From NCBI GenBank assembly GCA_026196445.1, contig JAPHTE010000356.1:1-6132 (forward strand): a stretch of DNA of 6,132 nt. The letters are read 5' to 3'. Below the pieces are notes generated by a model. It worked only from the letters and a program-made list of their open reading frames with translations. It did no database searches and was not told the DNA's origin. Numbering within the stretch: position 1 is the first letter of the stretch; each line of letters begins with the position of its first letter. Source of the DNA: Lysobacterales bacterium. GTDB lineage: Bacteria; Pseudomonadota; Gammaproteobacteria; Xanthomonadales; SZUA-36. Below, one piece after another: positions 1 through 6,132 of this stretch. The position numbers and the translations under genes were made by a program.

Positions 1-1676
1 ACCTCGTTGGCCGAATTGATATTCAAACTGACACCACCGGCGTCCGACTTGTGCGAAATGTCGTTGGACAACACCTTCATGGCGACCGGAAAGCCGATGG
101 ACTCGGCGATGATCAGGGCCTCGTTGGCCGACCGCGCCACGGCGTTTTGCGCGGCGGGTATCTGGAAGGCGTTCAGTATGGCCATCGACTCCGGTTCGGT
201 CAGCACCTTGCGCCGTTCGGTCAGCACGCCTTCGATGATCAGCCGCGCACCTTCCGTGTCCGGGGCCTCGTGCTCGCTGGACTGCTTGGCCGGGGTCTGT
301 AGCAGCAAGCGCTGGTTACGGTTGTAGGTGCCCATGAATGCAAAGGCATCCACGGCGCTTTCGACCATGGGGAAATCGGGTATCTTGGCGCTCTTGAGCA
401 GCTTCCGGCCTTCCTCCACCTGTGTGCCACCCATCCAGCAGGTCAGTACCGGCTTGGTCTTGTTCTCGATCGCCGCGATCAATTCCTCGGCGACCAGGGT
501 AGGCTCGGTCATGGCCTGGGGTGTCAATACCACGATAGCGCCGTCCACACCGGGGTCTTCGAGACAGATATCGAGCGCGTGCCGATACCGTTCCGGTGGT
601 GCATCACCGATGATATCCACCGGGTTTGCGTGCGACCAGACGTCGGGCAGTACCTCGTTCAGTTTCTCAATGGTTTCATCACTCAGCGTGCTCAGCTCGA
701 TACCGTGGTCGGTTGCACGATCCGCGGCCAACACACCGGGGCCACCACCATTGGTGATGATTACCAGTCGCTCGGATGGCTGACGGAAATGCGAAGAGGA
801 TAGCACCTTGGCCGCAGCAAAAAGCTGGCTGACGCTCTCAACCCGCAACACACCGGATCGTGACAGGGCGGCTGAGAACGTCTCGTCAGAACCAACCAGC
901 GCACCGGTGTGCGACATGGACGCCGCTGCGCCCGACTTGTGACGGCCCACTTTCAAGGCAATGACTGGCTTGACGCGCGCCGCGGCACGCAGACTGCTCA
1001 TGAAGCGCCGGGAATCCGAAATTCCCTCGATATACAGCAGGATGCTCTTCGTTTTCGGGTCGCTGACCAGGTAATCGAGATAATCCCCAAAGTCGAGATC
1101 GGCCGATATACCGGTAGATACCACCGCTGAAAACCCGATGTCGTTCTTTTCCGCCCAGTCCAGAATGGCCGTGCAAATGGCGCCCGACTGGGACACGAAA
1201 CCGATGTTGCCAGGTTGGGCGACGTTGTGTCCGAAAGTGATGTTGAGATTCTTGTCTGGCCGGATGATACCGAGGCAGTTGGGGCCCATCAGCCGGACGC
1301 CGTAACGTTGCGCCAGCGCTGTGACCCGCTGCTCGAGGCGTAAACCGTCCGGACCGATTTCACGGAAACCGGCTGAAAGGATCAGCATCATCTTGATACC
1401 TTTCTCGCCACAGGCTTCCACGATACCCGGAATGGTCTTCGATGGCGTGGCTACCACTGCCAGGTCGATGGGCTCAAGGATCTCGTCAAGGGACTTGTAA
1501 GCTTTCTCGCCTTGAATGGTATCGTGCTTGGGGTTGATAGCAAAAATGCCGCCCTCGTAACCCGAAGAAAGCAGGTTCCTGTACACGATTCCGCCGACGG
1601 AATTTTCCCGGTCACTGGCCCCAAAAAGGGCAAGATTTTCAGGCGTGAATAACGTTGATAAATAGTGCTTGTCCAT
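1..1676 (-). CDS. NDP-forming acyl-CoA synthetase / Pat-type protein acetyltransferase, 3' end missing
   Basis: The reading frame is open from ATG at 1676 to the left edge, giving 558 visible residues and no stop. The N-terminal CoA-binding Rossmann-like domain (about 10-105) has the LALFGASDR motif at 15-23. A succinyl-CoA-ligase-like region follows, with SQSG at 162-165 and SHTGAL starting at Ser255. His256 lies at the place of the phosphorylated His of ADP-forming acetyl-CoA synthetases. A second ligase-like part has NGGGPG from Asn309 and NPVD at 351-354. An ATP-grasp domain begins near 490, with GFPVAMKV (Lys534) and HKSDAGGV at 542-549. Family knowledge: this order occurs in acetate-CoA ligases (ADP-forming) and in Pat/PatZ (YfiQ) lysine acetyltransferases of roughly 890 residues, which add a C-terminal GNAT domain. 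Resemblance to PatZ through the linker and ATP-grasp start favours the Pat-like form, but the deciding domain is outside the window. No clear Shine-Dalgarno precedes the ATG. An in-frame TTG lies 18 bases upstream (1694-1692). The ATG is preferred because the protein start fits the family. Confidence 0.9.
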   Translation of the reverse strand, partial: MDKHYLSTLFTPENLALFGASDRENSVGGIVYRNLLSSGYEGGIFAINPKHDTIQGEKAYKSLDEILEPIDLAVVATPSKTIPGIVEACGEKGIKMMLILSAGFREIGPDGLRLEQRVTALAQRYGVRLMGPNCLGIIRPDKNLNITFGHNVAQPGNIGFVSQSGAICTAILDWAEKNDIGFSAVVSTGISADLDFGDYLDYLVSDPKTKSILLYIEGISDSRRFMSSLRAAARVKPVIALKVGRHKSGAAASMSHTGALVGSDETFSAALSRSGVLRVESVSQLFAAAKVLSSSHFRQPSERLVIITNGGGPGVLAADRATDHGIELSTLSDETIEKLNEVLPDVWSHANPVDIIGDAPPERYRHALDICLEDPGVDGAIVVLTPQAMTEPTLVAEELIAAIENKTKPVLTCWMGGTQVEEGRKLLKSAKIPDFPMVESAVDAFAFMGTYNRNQRLLLQTPAKQSSEHEAPDTEGARLIIEGVLTERRKVLTEPESMAILNAFQIPAAQNAVARSANEALIIAESIGFPVAMKVLSNDISHKSDAGGVSLNINSANE

Positions 1677-1719
1677 GGATGAACCATAGCTCAAATCGGT
1701 ACCCGTGTCAGTCGCTGAA

Positions 1720-1735
1720 TGTACTAAAATGTACA
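1720..1735. promoter_or_regulatory. Inverted repeat TGTAC-N6-GTACA, candidate operator between divergent genes
   Basis: Perfect 5-base arms (1720-1724 and 1731-1735) flank the 6-base spacer TAAAAT. The same stretch can be read as a direct repeat of ATGTAC separated by TAAA. The two-fold symmetry and the position between two divergent starts fit a dimeric repressor or activator site able to control both genes. The regulator is unknown: the spacing and half-sites match no operator I can name. The arms are short, so chance occurrence is possible. Confidence 0.4.
1725..1730 (+). promoter_or_regulatory. Possible -10 box of the deacetylase gene
   Basis: TAAAAT matches the sigma70 -10 consensus TATAAT at five of six positions and lies 27 bases before the GTG start. 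That would give a leader of about 20 bases containing the Shine-Dalgarno. No good -35 hexamer is found 16-18 bases upstream, so an activator or a weak promoter would be expected. The hexamer is exactly the spacer of the inverted repeat, so a protein bound there would occlude it. Confidence 0.3.
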
Positions 1736-1754
1736 CTTTGATGATGCAGGTCAA
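1728..1754 (-). promoter_or_regulatory. Possible promoter of the Pat-like gene
   Basis: On the minus strand TTGACC (1754-1749, five of six matches to the -35 consensus) is followed after 15 bases by TACATT (1733-1728, four of six to the -10 consensus). The spacing is shorter than ideal. Transcription would start near 1721, leaving a leader of about 45 bases before the ATG at 1676. The -10 candidate overlaps the inverted repeat at 1720-1735. This is a tentative reading by eye. Confidence 0.22.
1747..1750 (+). promoter_or_regulatory. Ribosome binding site CAGG supporting a GTG start
   Basis: CAGG lies 7 bases upstream of GTG at 1758. No ATG occurs in frame between the upstream stop TAA (1725-1727) and this GTG. 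The site therefore supports initiation at the non-ATG codon, although the match to the anti-Shine-Dalgarno is short. Confidence 0.45.
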
Positions 1755-1757
1755 GCC

Positions 1758-2684
1758 GTGAAAACAGCCTATTTTACGCACCCGGATTGCCACGACCACG
1801 ACACTGGAGCCGCCCACCCGGAAAGCGCCCAGCGGTTGTCCGCCATCGAGGATAGTTTTATCGAACACGGGCTCTGGGCTTTCCTGAAATCGGTCGATGC
1901 GCCGGAGGTTACCCGTGAACAGTTGTTGCGTGTGCATACCGCCGGGCACCTGAACTTTATCGAGGCCAGGGTGCCTCAGAAAGGCTACACCCGGCTCGAC
2001 CAGGACACGGTTATCTGCCCCGGTTCATTGCTCGCTGCCAGGCGTGCAGCAGGTGCGGTGGTTGCAGCGGTTGACCTGGTGATGGACGGCACGCTGGACA
2101 ACGCTTTTTGCGGCGTACGCCCCCCCGGCCACCACGCCGAGAGTGGTCGGGTACTGGGATTTTGCCTGTATAACAACCTTGCCGTCGGTGCAGCCCATGC
2201 GTTGGAAGTCCATGGCCTTGAAAGAATTGCCATCCTCGATTTCGACGTCCACCAGGGCAATGGCACCGAGGATATATTCATCGGTGATGACCGGGTGCTT
2301 TACTGCTCGATTTTCGAACACCCGTTTTTCCCGTTCACCATACCACCCGAAAACAGCGAACGGGTCATTTCCATTCCCCTTGAGGCGACCGCCAGGAGCG
2401 CCGAATTCCGCCTGGCCGTCTTTGAGCATTGGCTGCCTGCACTGGAGCGGTTCAAACCGCAAATGATATTTGTCTCCGCAGGTTTTGACGCCCACCAGGA
2501 TGACGATATGTCCCACGTCAGCCTGACCGACGGGGATTTTCGCTGGGTGGCCGAGGAAATCATGAAGGTAGCCAAGCGCCACGCCTCAAACCGGGTCATC
2601 TCGGTGCTCGAAGGCGGTTACGAGATCCACAGCCTGGCGCGTTGTGTCGAAACACACGTTCGTGTCCTGATGGGATTGCAATAA
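1758..2684 (+). CDS. Histone deacetylase family zinc-dependent deacetylase
   Basis: A complete 308-residue protein of the arginase/deacetylase fold, which removes acetyl groups from acetyl-lysine or related acetylated amines in the cytoplasm. Motifs appear in family order: HPE at 20-22, RPPGHH with the general acid/base pair His125-His126, DFDVHQGNG with Asp161, Asp163 and His165, AGFD with Asp244, and EGGY with Tyr288. Asp163, His165 and Asp244 are the expected zinc ligands, and Tyr288 is the expected transition-state Tyr, so the enzyme should be active. Length and the EGGY motif suit bacterial class II-like deacetylases. AcuC-type protein deacetylase and acetylpolyamine amidohydrolase activities cannot be separated by sequence reading alone. 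The start is GTG; no upstream in-frame ATG exists and a CAGG sits 7 bases before it. It is divergent from a Pat-like gene, which suggests a role in reversible acetylation (inference). Confidence 0.93.
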   Translation: MKTAYFTHPDCHDHDTGAAHPESAQRLSAIEDSFIEHGLWAFLKSVDAPEVTREQLLRVHTAGHLNFIEARVPQKGYTRLDQDTVICPGSLLAARRAAGAVVAAVDLVMDGTLDNAFCGVRPPGHHAESGRVLGFCLYNNLAVGAAHALEVHGLERIAILDFDVHQGNGTEDIFIGDDRVLYCSIFEHPFFPFTIPPENSERVISIPLEATARSAEFRLAVFEHWLPALERFKPQMIFVSAGFDAHQDDDMSHVSLTDGDFRWVAEEIMKVAKRHASNRVISVLEGGYEIHSLARCVETHVRVLMGLQ

Positions 2685-2846
2685 GACCAGTTCGCATCTT
2701 CTGCCCCTTAAGTAACGCGTTGGACAATACCATCGCCGATGCACGGTTTAAGCCATTTCCTGCCCGCTGACATCAAATATTGACTGATAGCGTAACTAAG
2801 TTAGTCAGATCGACGTCTGTCTATACAGGAAATCAGGGGAAATATA
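2685..2846. other. Intergenic region before the transporter operon, short palindromes
   Basis: No gene and no hairpin followed by a T run is visible here, so no intrinsic terminator for the deacetylase gene is called. Several short symmetrical elements occur: AACGCGTT (2714-2721), CATCG-C-CGATG (2731-2741), overlapping TAACT-A-AGTTA (2793-2803) and ACTAA-G-TTAGT (2795-2805), and CTGT-CTAT-ACAG (2817-2828). TTGACT at 2780-2785 matches the -35 consensus at five of six positions, but no convincing -10 box lies at the right distance. The region probably carries the operon promoter and perhaps an operator near 2793-2805. Confidence 0.35.
2835..2840 (+). promoter_or_regulatory. Strong ribosome binding site AGGGGA deciding a TTG start
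   Basis: AGGGGA sits 6 bases before TTG at 2847. Reading back in frame, a stop (TAG, 2802-2804) is met before any ATG or GTG. The first plausible initiation codon with correctly spaced Shine-Dalgarno is therefore the TTG. Confidence 0.65.
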
Positions 2847-4124
2847 TTGAAAATTGCCGATACTTCCGCGCAGGATGTCACGTTGGAAGCAAAACCCAAG
2901 ACCCGGCAACGCGTGATATTGGCCGGGTCTTTCGTCATCCTGCTTATTGTGATCTGGGTATTGCTGCCGGTCGTCCAACGCTGGGCGAGTTCCAGCGTAT
3001 CCGTGCCCCGGGACCGTCTGCGCCTCGCGACGGTCACGCGCACCGACCTGGTACGTGACGTGTCAGTTCAGGGCCGCGTGGTGGCGGCGATCAGCCCGTC
3101 GCTGTTCGCCCCGGCCGATGGCACCATCACGCTGCTGGTCGACGCCGGCGCCCGGGTCAGCAAGGACCAGTTGCTGGCCACCCTGGACAGCCCCGAATTG
3201 CAAAACCGCCTGCAACAGGAACAGGCCACACTCAACGGGCTCAGCGTGGAACTGGACCGTCAACGTATCGAGGCTAAGCAGAAGGCTCTCGACAACCAGA
3301 AAAGCGTGGACCTGGCGCACGTCACGTTGGTAGCCGCTGAACGCGAACGACGCCGCGCCGAATCCGGCTGGAAAATCGAGGCTATTTCAGAAATCGACTT
3401 TGAAAAAACCAAGGACGACCTGGAAACCGCGCGCCTGGCCTACGACCACGCCGTCGCCGACTCCAAGCTCGACGCTGAGCGCCTGGCCTTTGAATTGCAG
3501 ACCCGTGAACTCCAGGTCGAGCGCCAGTCTTTCATGGTCGCTGACCTTCAACGCCAGGTGGAAGAGCTGGACATGCGCTCCCCTGTCAATGGTATTGTCG
3601 GCAACCTGATGGTCGACCAGAAAGCGGCGGTATCGCGCAACGAAATCGTCATGGCCGTGGTCGACCTGACGGCCTTTGAGATCGAAGCGCAGGTACCGGA
3701 AAGCTACGCCGATGACCTCGGCCTGGGCATGGACGCCGAAGTGCTGGTAGGCAACATGGGCTATCCCGCAACACTGGTATCGGTCTCACCCGAGATCATC
3801 CAGAACCAGGTCACCACCAGGATCCGTTTTACCGGCGGTATGCCCCCGGGGTTGCGCCAGAATCAACGCCTGACGACCCGAATCCTGATGGAAGAAAAGC
3901 ACGACGTGCTGACGCTGCAGCGCGGCCAGTTTCTCGACAGTGGCGGCAACCGTATTGCCTACGTTCTGGACGACGACAACGTCGCCCACCGCCGCTCTAT
4001 CGAGATCGGCGCACGCAGCCTGGCGGCCGTGGAAATCGTCAACGGGCTCGATGAGGGCGAGACGGTGGTTATTTCCAGCATCGACCAGTTCCGCAGTGCC
4101 GACAAAGTACTTGTAACCAATTAG
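2847..4124 (+). CDS. HlyD/MacA-type periplasmic adaptor (membrane fusion) subunit of an ABC system
   Basis: A 425-residue inner-membrane-anchored periplasmic adaptor. A short cytoplasmic N-terminus with basic residues before the membrane (KTRQR) precedes one hydrophobic segment at about 23-43. The first half of a lipoyl-like domain (about 86-116, APADGTI and GARVSKDQLL) leads into a long Gln/Glu/Arg/Leu-rich alpha-helical hairpin at about 116-242, with its turn near 175-186 (AISEIDFE). The second lipoyl half starts at Met243 (RSPVNGIVG). A beta-barrel (about 275-345) and a membrane-proximal domain ending in GLDEGETVV complete the protein. Such adaptors couple a MacB-type ABC transporter to an outer-membrane channel or stimulate its ATPase. 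At the hairpin tip Arg170 and Ser181 match the spacing of the RxxxLxxxxxxS TolC-docking motif, but residue 174 is Gly instead of Leu. The start is TTG with a strong Shine-Dalgarno. The ATPase gene follows after 22 bases. The substrate is unknown. Confidence 0.9.
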   Translation: MKIADTSAQDVTLEAKPKTRQRVILAGSFVILLIVIWVLLPVVQRWASSSVSVPRDRLRLATVTRTDLVRDVSVQGRVVAAISPSLFAPADGTITLLVDAGARVSKDQLLATLDSPELQNRLQQEQATLNGLSVELDRQRIEAKQKALDNQKSVDLAHVTLVAAERERRRAESGWKIEAISEIDFEKTKDDLETARLAYDHAVADSKLDAERLAFELQTRELQVERQSFMVADLQRQVEELDMRSPVNGIVGNLMVDQKAAVSRNEIVMAVVDLTAFEIEAQVPESYADDLGLGMDAEVLVGNMGYPATLVSVSPEIIQNQVTTRIRFTGGMPPGLRQNQRLTTRILMEEKHDVLTLQRGQFLDSGGNRIAYVLDDDNVAHRRSIEIGARSLAAVEIVNGLDEGETVVISSIDQFRSADKVLVTN

Positions 4125-4146
4125 TCAAAGATCGAGGAGTAAACAC

Positions 4147-4848
4147 ATGCTCAGCATGCAAAGCATATCCAAAGTTTATCGCGCAGGCCTTGTGGAAACC
4201 CACGCCCTGAGAGATTTTTCGCTCGAGGTCAAAGAGGGTGAATTCGTATCCGTGACCGGCCCGTCCGGCTCGGGCAAGACGACGTTTCTGAACATCGCCG
4301 GTATGCTGGAACAGTTTACTTCCGGGCGTTATGAACTCGACGGTCGCGACGTGTCTTCGCTCAGCGACAGCCAGGCGTCCCATGTGCGCAACGAGAAGAT
4401 CGGTTTCGTTTTCCAGAGCTTTAACCTGATCCCCGACCTGAATTTGTTCGACAACGTGGACGTGCCCTTACGCTACCGGGGGTTCAAGGCAGCAGAACGC
4501 AAACGGCGAATTGAAAAGGTGTTGGAAACGGTCGGCCTGGCATCGCGCATGAAGCACCTGCCTTCACAACTTTCCGGCGGCCAGCAACAGCGCGTGGCCA
4601 TCGCCCGTGCCCTGGCAGGCGAACCGCGCTTTCTGCTGGCAGACGAACCCACCGGTAACCTCGATTCACACATGGCCTTGAGCGTCATGGAACTGATCGC
4701 CGAGATCAACCGGGGTGGCACCACCATCATCATGGTCACGCATGACCCGGCCCTGGCGGAAATGGCCAGCCGCAACGTGCATATCCTCGACGGCCGTGTC
4801 AGCAACGGCGATGCGGATACAAGCTTCAGCCAGGTGGCAACAGCCTAG
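4147..4848 (+). CDS. ABC transporter ATP-binding protein, LolD/MacB type
   Basis: A 233-residue stand-alone nucleotide-binding subunit. All ATPase motifs are intact: Walker A GPSGSGKTT (38-46), Q-loop Gln90 in FVFQSFNLIP, signature LSGGQQQR (142-149), Walker B FLLADEP with Glu167 as catalytic base, D-loop NLDS (171-174) and H-loop His199 in MVTHD. The sequence belongs to the LolD/MacB/FtsE group, whose ATPases drive mechanotransmission by type VII ABC permeases instead of moving substrate through the membrane. It lies 22 bases after the adaptor and 8 bases before the permease, so it is very likely the motor for that permease. GAGGAG (4134-4139) is well placed before ATG 4147. A second in-frame ATG at codon 4 is less well spaced. 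The C-terminal tail after the H-loop is short and ends in low-complexity residues. Function as an ATPase is certain; the transported or extracted substrate is not visible. Confidence 0.96.
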   Translation: MLSMQSISKVYRAGLVETHALRDFSLEVKEGEFVSVTGPSGSGKTTFLNIAGMLEQFTSGRYELDGRDVSSLSDSQASHVRNEKIGFVFQSFNLIPDLNLFDNVDVPLRYRGFKAAERKRRIEKVLETVGLASRMKHLPSQLSGGQQQRVAIARALAGEPRFLLADEPTGNLDSHMALSVMELIAEINRGGTTIIMVTHDPALAEMASRNVHILDGRVSNGDADTSFSQVATA

Positions 4849-4852
4849 GGGG
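4847..4852 (+). promoter_or_regulatory. Ribosome binding site overlapping the ATPase stop codon
   Basis: AGGGGG begins inside the TAG stop of the ATPase gene (4846-4848) and lies 4 bases before ATG 4857. The overlap of stop and Shine-Dalgarno indicates translational coupling, so ATPase and permease are probably made in a fixed ratio. Confidence 0.55.
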
Positions 4853-4856
4853 TGTT

Positions 4857-6132
4857 ATGTTTTCTTATTACCTGAAACTGGGTTTACTGAGTATCCGCCG
4901 CAACCCGCTGATGAGCGCCCTGATGGTCGCCGCGATCGCAGTCGGTATCGGTGCCTGCATGAGCATCCTGACGGTCAATTACGCGATGGGCGGCAACCCG
5001 ATACCCCAGAAATCCGACCAGTTGTTCTACGTGCAACTCGATAGCTGGGATCCCAACAGTCCGAACGACGACGGCAGCTTTGATCCGCCGGACCAGATGA
5101 CTTACACCGACGCCATGGCGTTGATGAAAGCCGACAAGGCATACCGTCAGATCGCCAGCAACAAATCCAGCCTGGTGCTGGAACCACAAGGCGACGACGA
5201 GCGGCCTTTTTCAATATTGTCCCGCAATACCTGGGCTGACTTTTTCCCGATGTTCGATCTGCAGTTTCTCTACGGCAGCGGTTGGGATGACTCGGCTGAT
5301 AACAATATCGAACGCGTGGTTGTACTCAGCAAGGAAACCAATGAACGTGTGTTCGGCGGTGAAAATTCCATTGGCCGCAGCGTTCGTTTAAGCGGTATGG
5401 ACTACCAGGTGGTTGGCGTGCTCGACGATTTTCACCCGGTGCCCAAGTTCTACGATGTGACCAACGGCGCGTTCAACGAAGCGGAAGACCTGTATATCCC
5501 GTTTAACGTCGGAATCGAGTACGAGTTGCCCCGTGCCGGTAACACCAATTGCTGGAAACCGGTCGATGGTGACGGTTTCGAAGCTTTCCTCAACTCAGAG
5601 TGCGCATTTATCCAGTTCTGGGCGGAGCTGAGAAACGAATCTGAAAAACAGGAGTACATGGATTTCCTCAATGCCTATGCCGAACAGCAGAAACAGCTCG
5701 GCCGGTTTCCCAGGCCACTTAATAACCGCCTGAGTGATGTGATGGAATGGATGGAGAACCAGGAGGTTGTCGACGACGATGCCCGCGTCATGCTCGGTTT
5801 ATCGTTATTGTTCCTGACCGTGTGCTTACTCAATACCATCGGCCTGTTACTGGCCAAATTTCTCGGCAAGTCCCAGGACATATCCCTGCGCCGGGCGCTC
5901 GGCGCCTCGCGAGCGACCTTGTTCATACAACACCTGATCGAGTCCGGCCTGATCGGGTTGGGAGGCGGTATTTTGGGTTTGGGCCTGGCCTGGCTGGGTT
6001 TGCGTGGTATCGAGGTGTTGTTTGGTGACTATGTAGAAAACCTGGTGGGCATGGACTGGGTCATGGTGTTGACCGCCATCGGCCTGGCCATCCTGTCGGC
6101 CTTACTGGCCGGTCTTTATCCCACCTGGCGTG
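4857..6132 (+). CDS. MacB/FtsX-type ABC transporter permease, 3' end cut by the window
   Basis: 425 codons are visible with no stop. A short amphipathic N-terminus (YYLKLGLLSIRRNP) leads into a first membrane helix at about 18-40. A large periplasmic domain of about 265 residues (about 42-308) follows, corresponding to the MacB periplasmic core region. The FtsX-type membrane bundle has helices at about 310-332, 360-382 and 402-422. QDISLRRALGASR (340-352), between helices 2 and 3, is the cytoplasmic coupling segment typical of this superfamily ('xIxxRRALGAs'). The protein should dimerise and, with the upstream ATPase and adaptor, form a MacAB-like mechanotransmission complex in the inner membrane. 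The periplasmic domain holds Cys232 and Cys249, which could form a disulfide; Cys34 lies in the first helix. Family members of this form are usually not much longer than 425 residues, so only a short tail is probably missing. In related operons a second permease gene often follows; that lies outside the window. Confidence 0.92.
   Translation, partial: MFSYYLKLGLLSIRRNPLMSALMVAAIAVGIGACMSILTVNYAMGGNPIPQKSDQLFYVQLDSWDPNSPNDDGSFDPPDQMTYTDAMALMKADKAYRQIASNKSSLVLEPQGDDERPFSILSRNTWADFFPMFDLQFLYGSGWDDSADNNIERVVVLSKETNERVFGGENSIGRSVRLSGMDYQVVGVLDDFHPVPKFYDVTNGAFNEAEDLYIPFNVGIEYELPRAGNTNCWKPVDGDGFEAFLNSECAFIQFWAELRNESEKQEYMDFLNAYAEQQKQLGRFPRPLNNRLSDVMEWMENQEVVDDDARVMLGLSLLFLTVCLLNTIGLLLAKFLGKSQDISLRRALGASRATLFIQHLIESGLIGLGGGILGLGLAWLGLRGIEVLFGDYVENLVGMDWVMVLTAIGLAILSALLAGLYPTWR

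Noticed and set aside
328..783. 151-codon plus-strand open frame
   Set aside because: It lies wholly antisense to the Pat-like gene, whose translation is full of family motifs. The predicted product is Ser/Pro-rich with no recognisable domain, so it is a shadow frame.
1720..1735. TGTAC-N6-GTACA as a TyrR box
   Set aside because: TyrR boxes are TGTAAA-N6-TTTACA (18 bases). Arm sequence and total length differ.
2025..2582. 185-codon minus-strand open frame
   Set aside because: It is antisense inside the deacetylase gene, resembles no family, and is explained by codon bias of the real gene.
2685..2760. Intrinsic terminator after the deacetylase gene
   Set aside because: No GC-rich stem followed by a T run was found. 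The only perfect inverted repeat (CATCG-C-CGATG) has a one-base loop and cannot form a normal hairpin.
2817..2828. CTGT-CTAT-ACAG as a LexA (SOS) box
   Set aside because: The LexA box needs CTGT and ACAG separated by 8 bases; here only 4 separate them. It is kept only as an unassigned palindrome.
4715..5044. Plus-strand open frame bridging the ATPase-permease junction
   Set aside because: It is out of frame with both genes, has no ribosome binding site or domain, and both genes are intact across the junction.

Overview
The window carries five protein-coding genes, two of them cut by the window edges, in two apparently separate functional blocks. No RNA gene, insertion sequence, CRISPR array or clear intrinsic terminator was found. 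Gene content, moderate to high GC, short Shine-Dalgarno leaders and the particular protein families suggest a free-living, possibly aquatic, gammaproteobacterium. That placement is inferred from family resemblance only.

Block 1 (1-2684) is a divergent pair. On the minus strand (1676 down to 1, running off the left edge) lies an NDP-forming acyl-CoA synthetase/Pat-type protein. It has a CoA-binding domain, succinyl-CoA-ligase-like domains and the beginning of an ATP-grasp domain. Relatives with this order often end in a GNAT acetyltransferase domain, which would lie outside the window. On the plus strand (1758-2684) is a complete zinc-dependent histone-deacetylase-family deacetylase with all catalytic motifs. 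The 81-base gap between the two starts holds an inverted repeat, TGTAC-N6-GTACA, whose spacer TAAAAT resembles a -10 box. A shared regulator is therefore plausible. Functionally the pair looks like a possible acetylation 'writer' (or acyl-CoA maker) beside an 'eraser'.

Block 2 (2847-6132) is a compact operon for a MacAB-like ABC system. It consists of a membrane-anchored periplasmic adaptor (HlyD/MacA type, TTG start with a strong Shine-Dalgarno), a stand-alone LolD/MacB-type ATPase, and a MacB/FtsX-type permease that runs off the right edge, probably only a short way from its C-terminus. Intergenic gaps of 22 and 8 bases argue for co-transcription. In this system the ATPase and permease are separate proteins, whereas canonical MacB fuses them. 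The adaptor's hairpin tip keeps the Arg and Ser of the TolC-docking motif but has Gly in place of the Leu.

The 162-base gap between the blocks (2685-2846) holds several short palindromes and a TTGACT hexamer. It probably contains the transporter promoter, though no convincing -10 box could be assigned.
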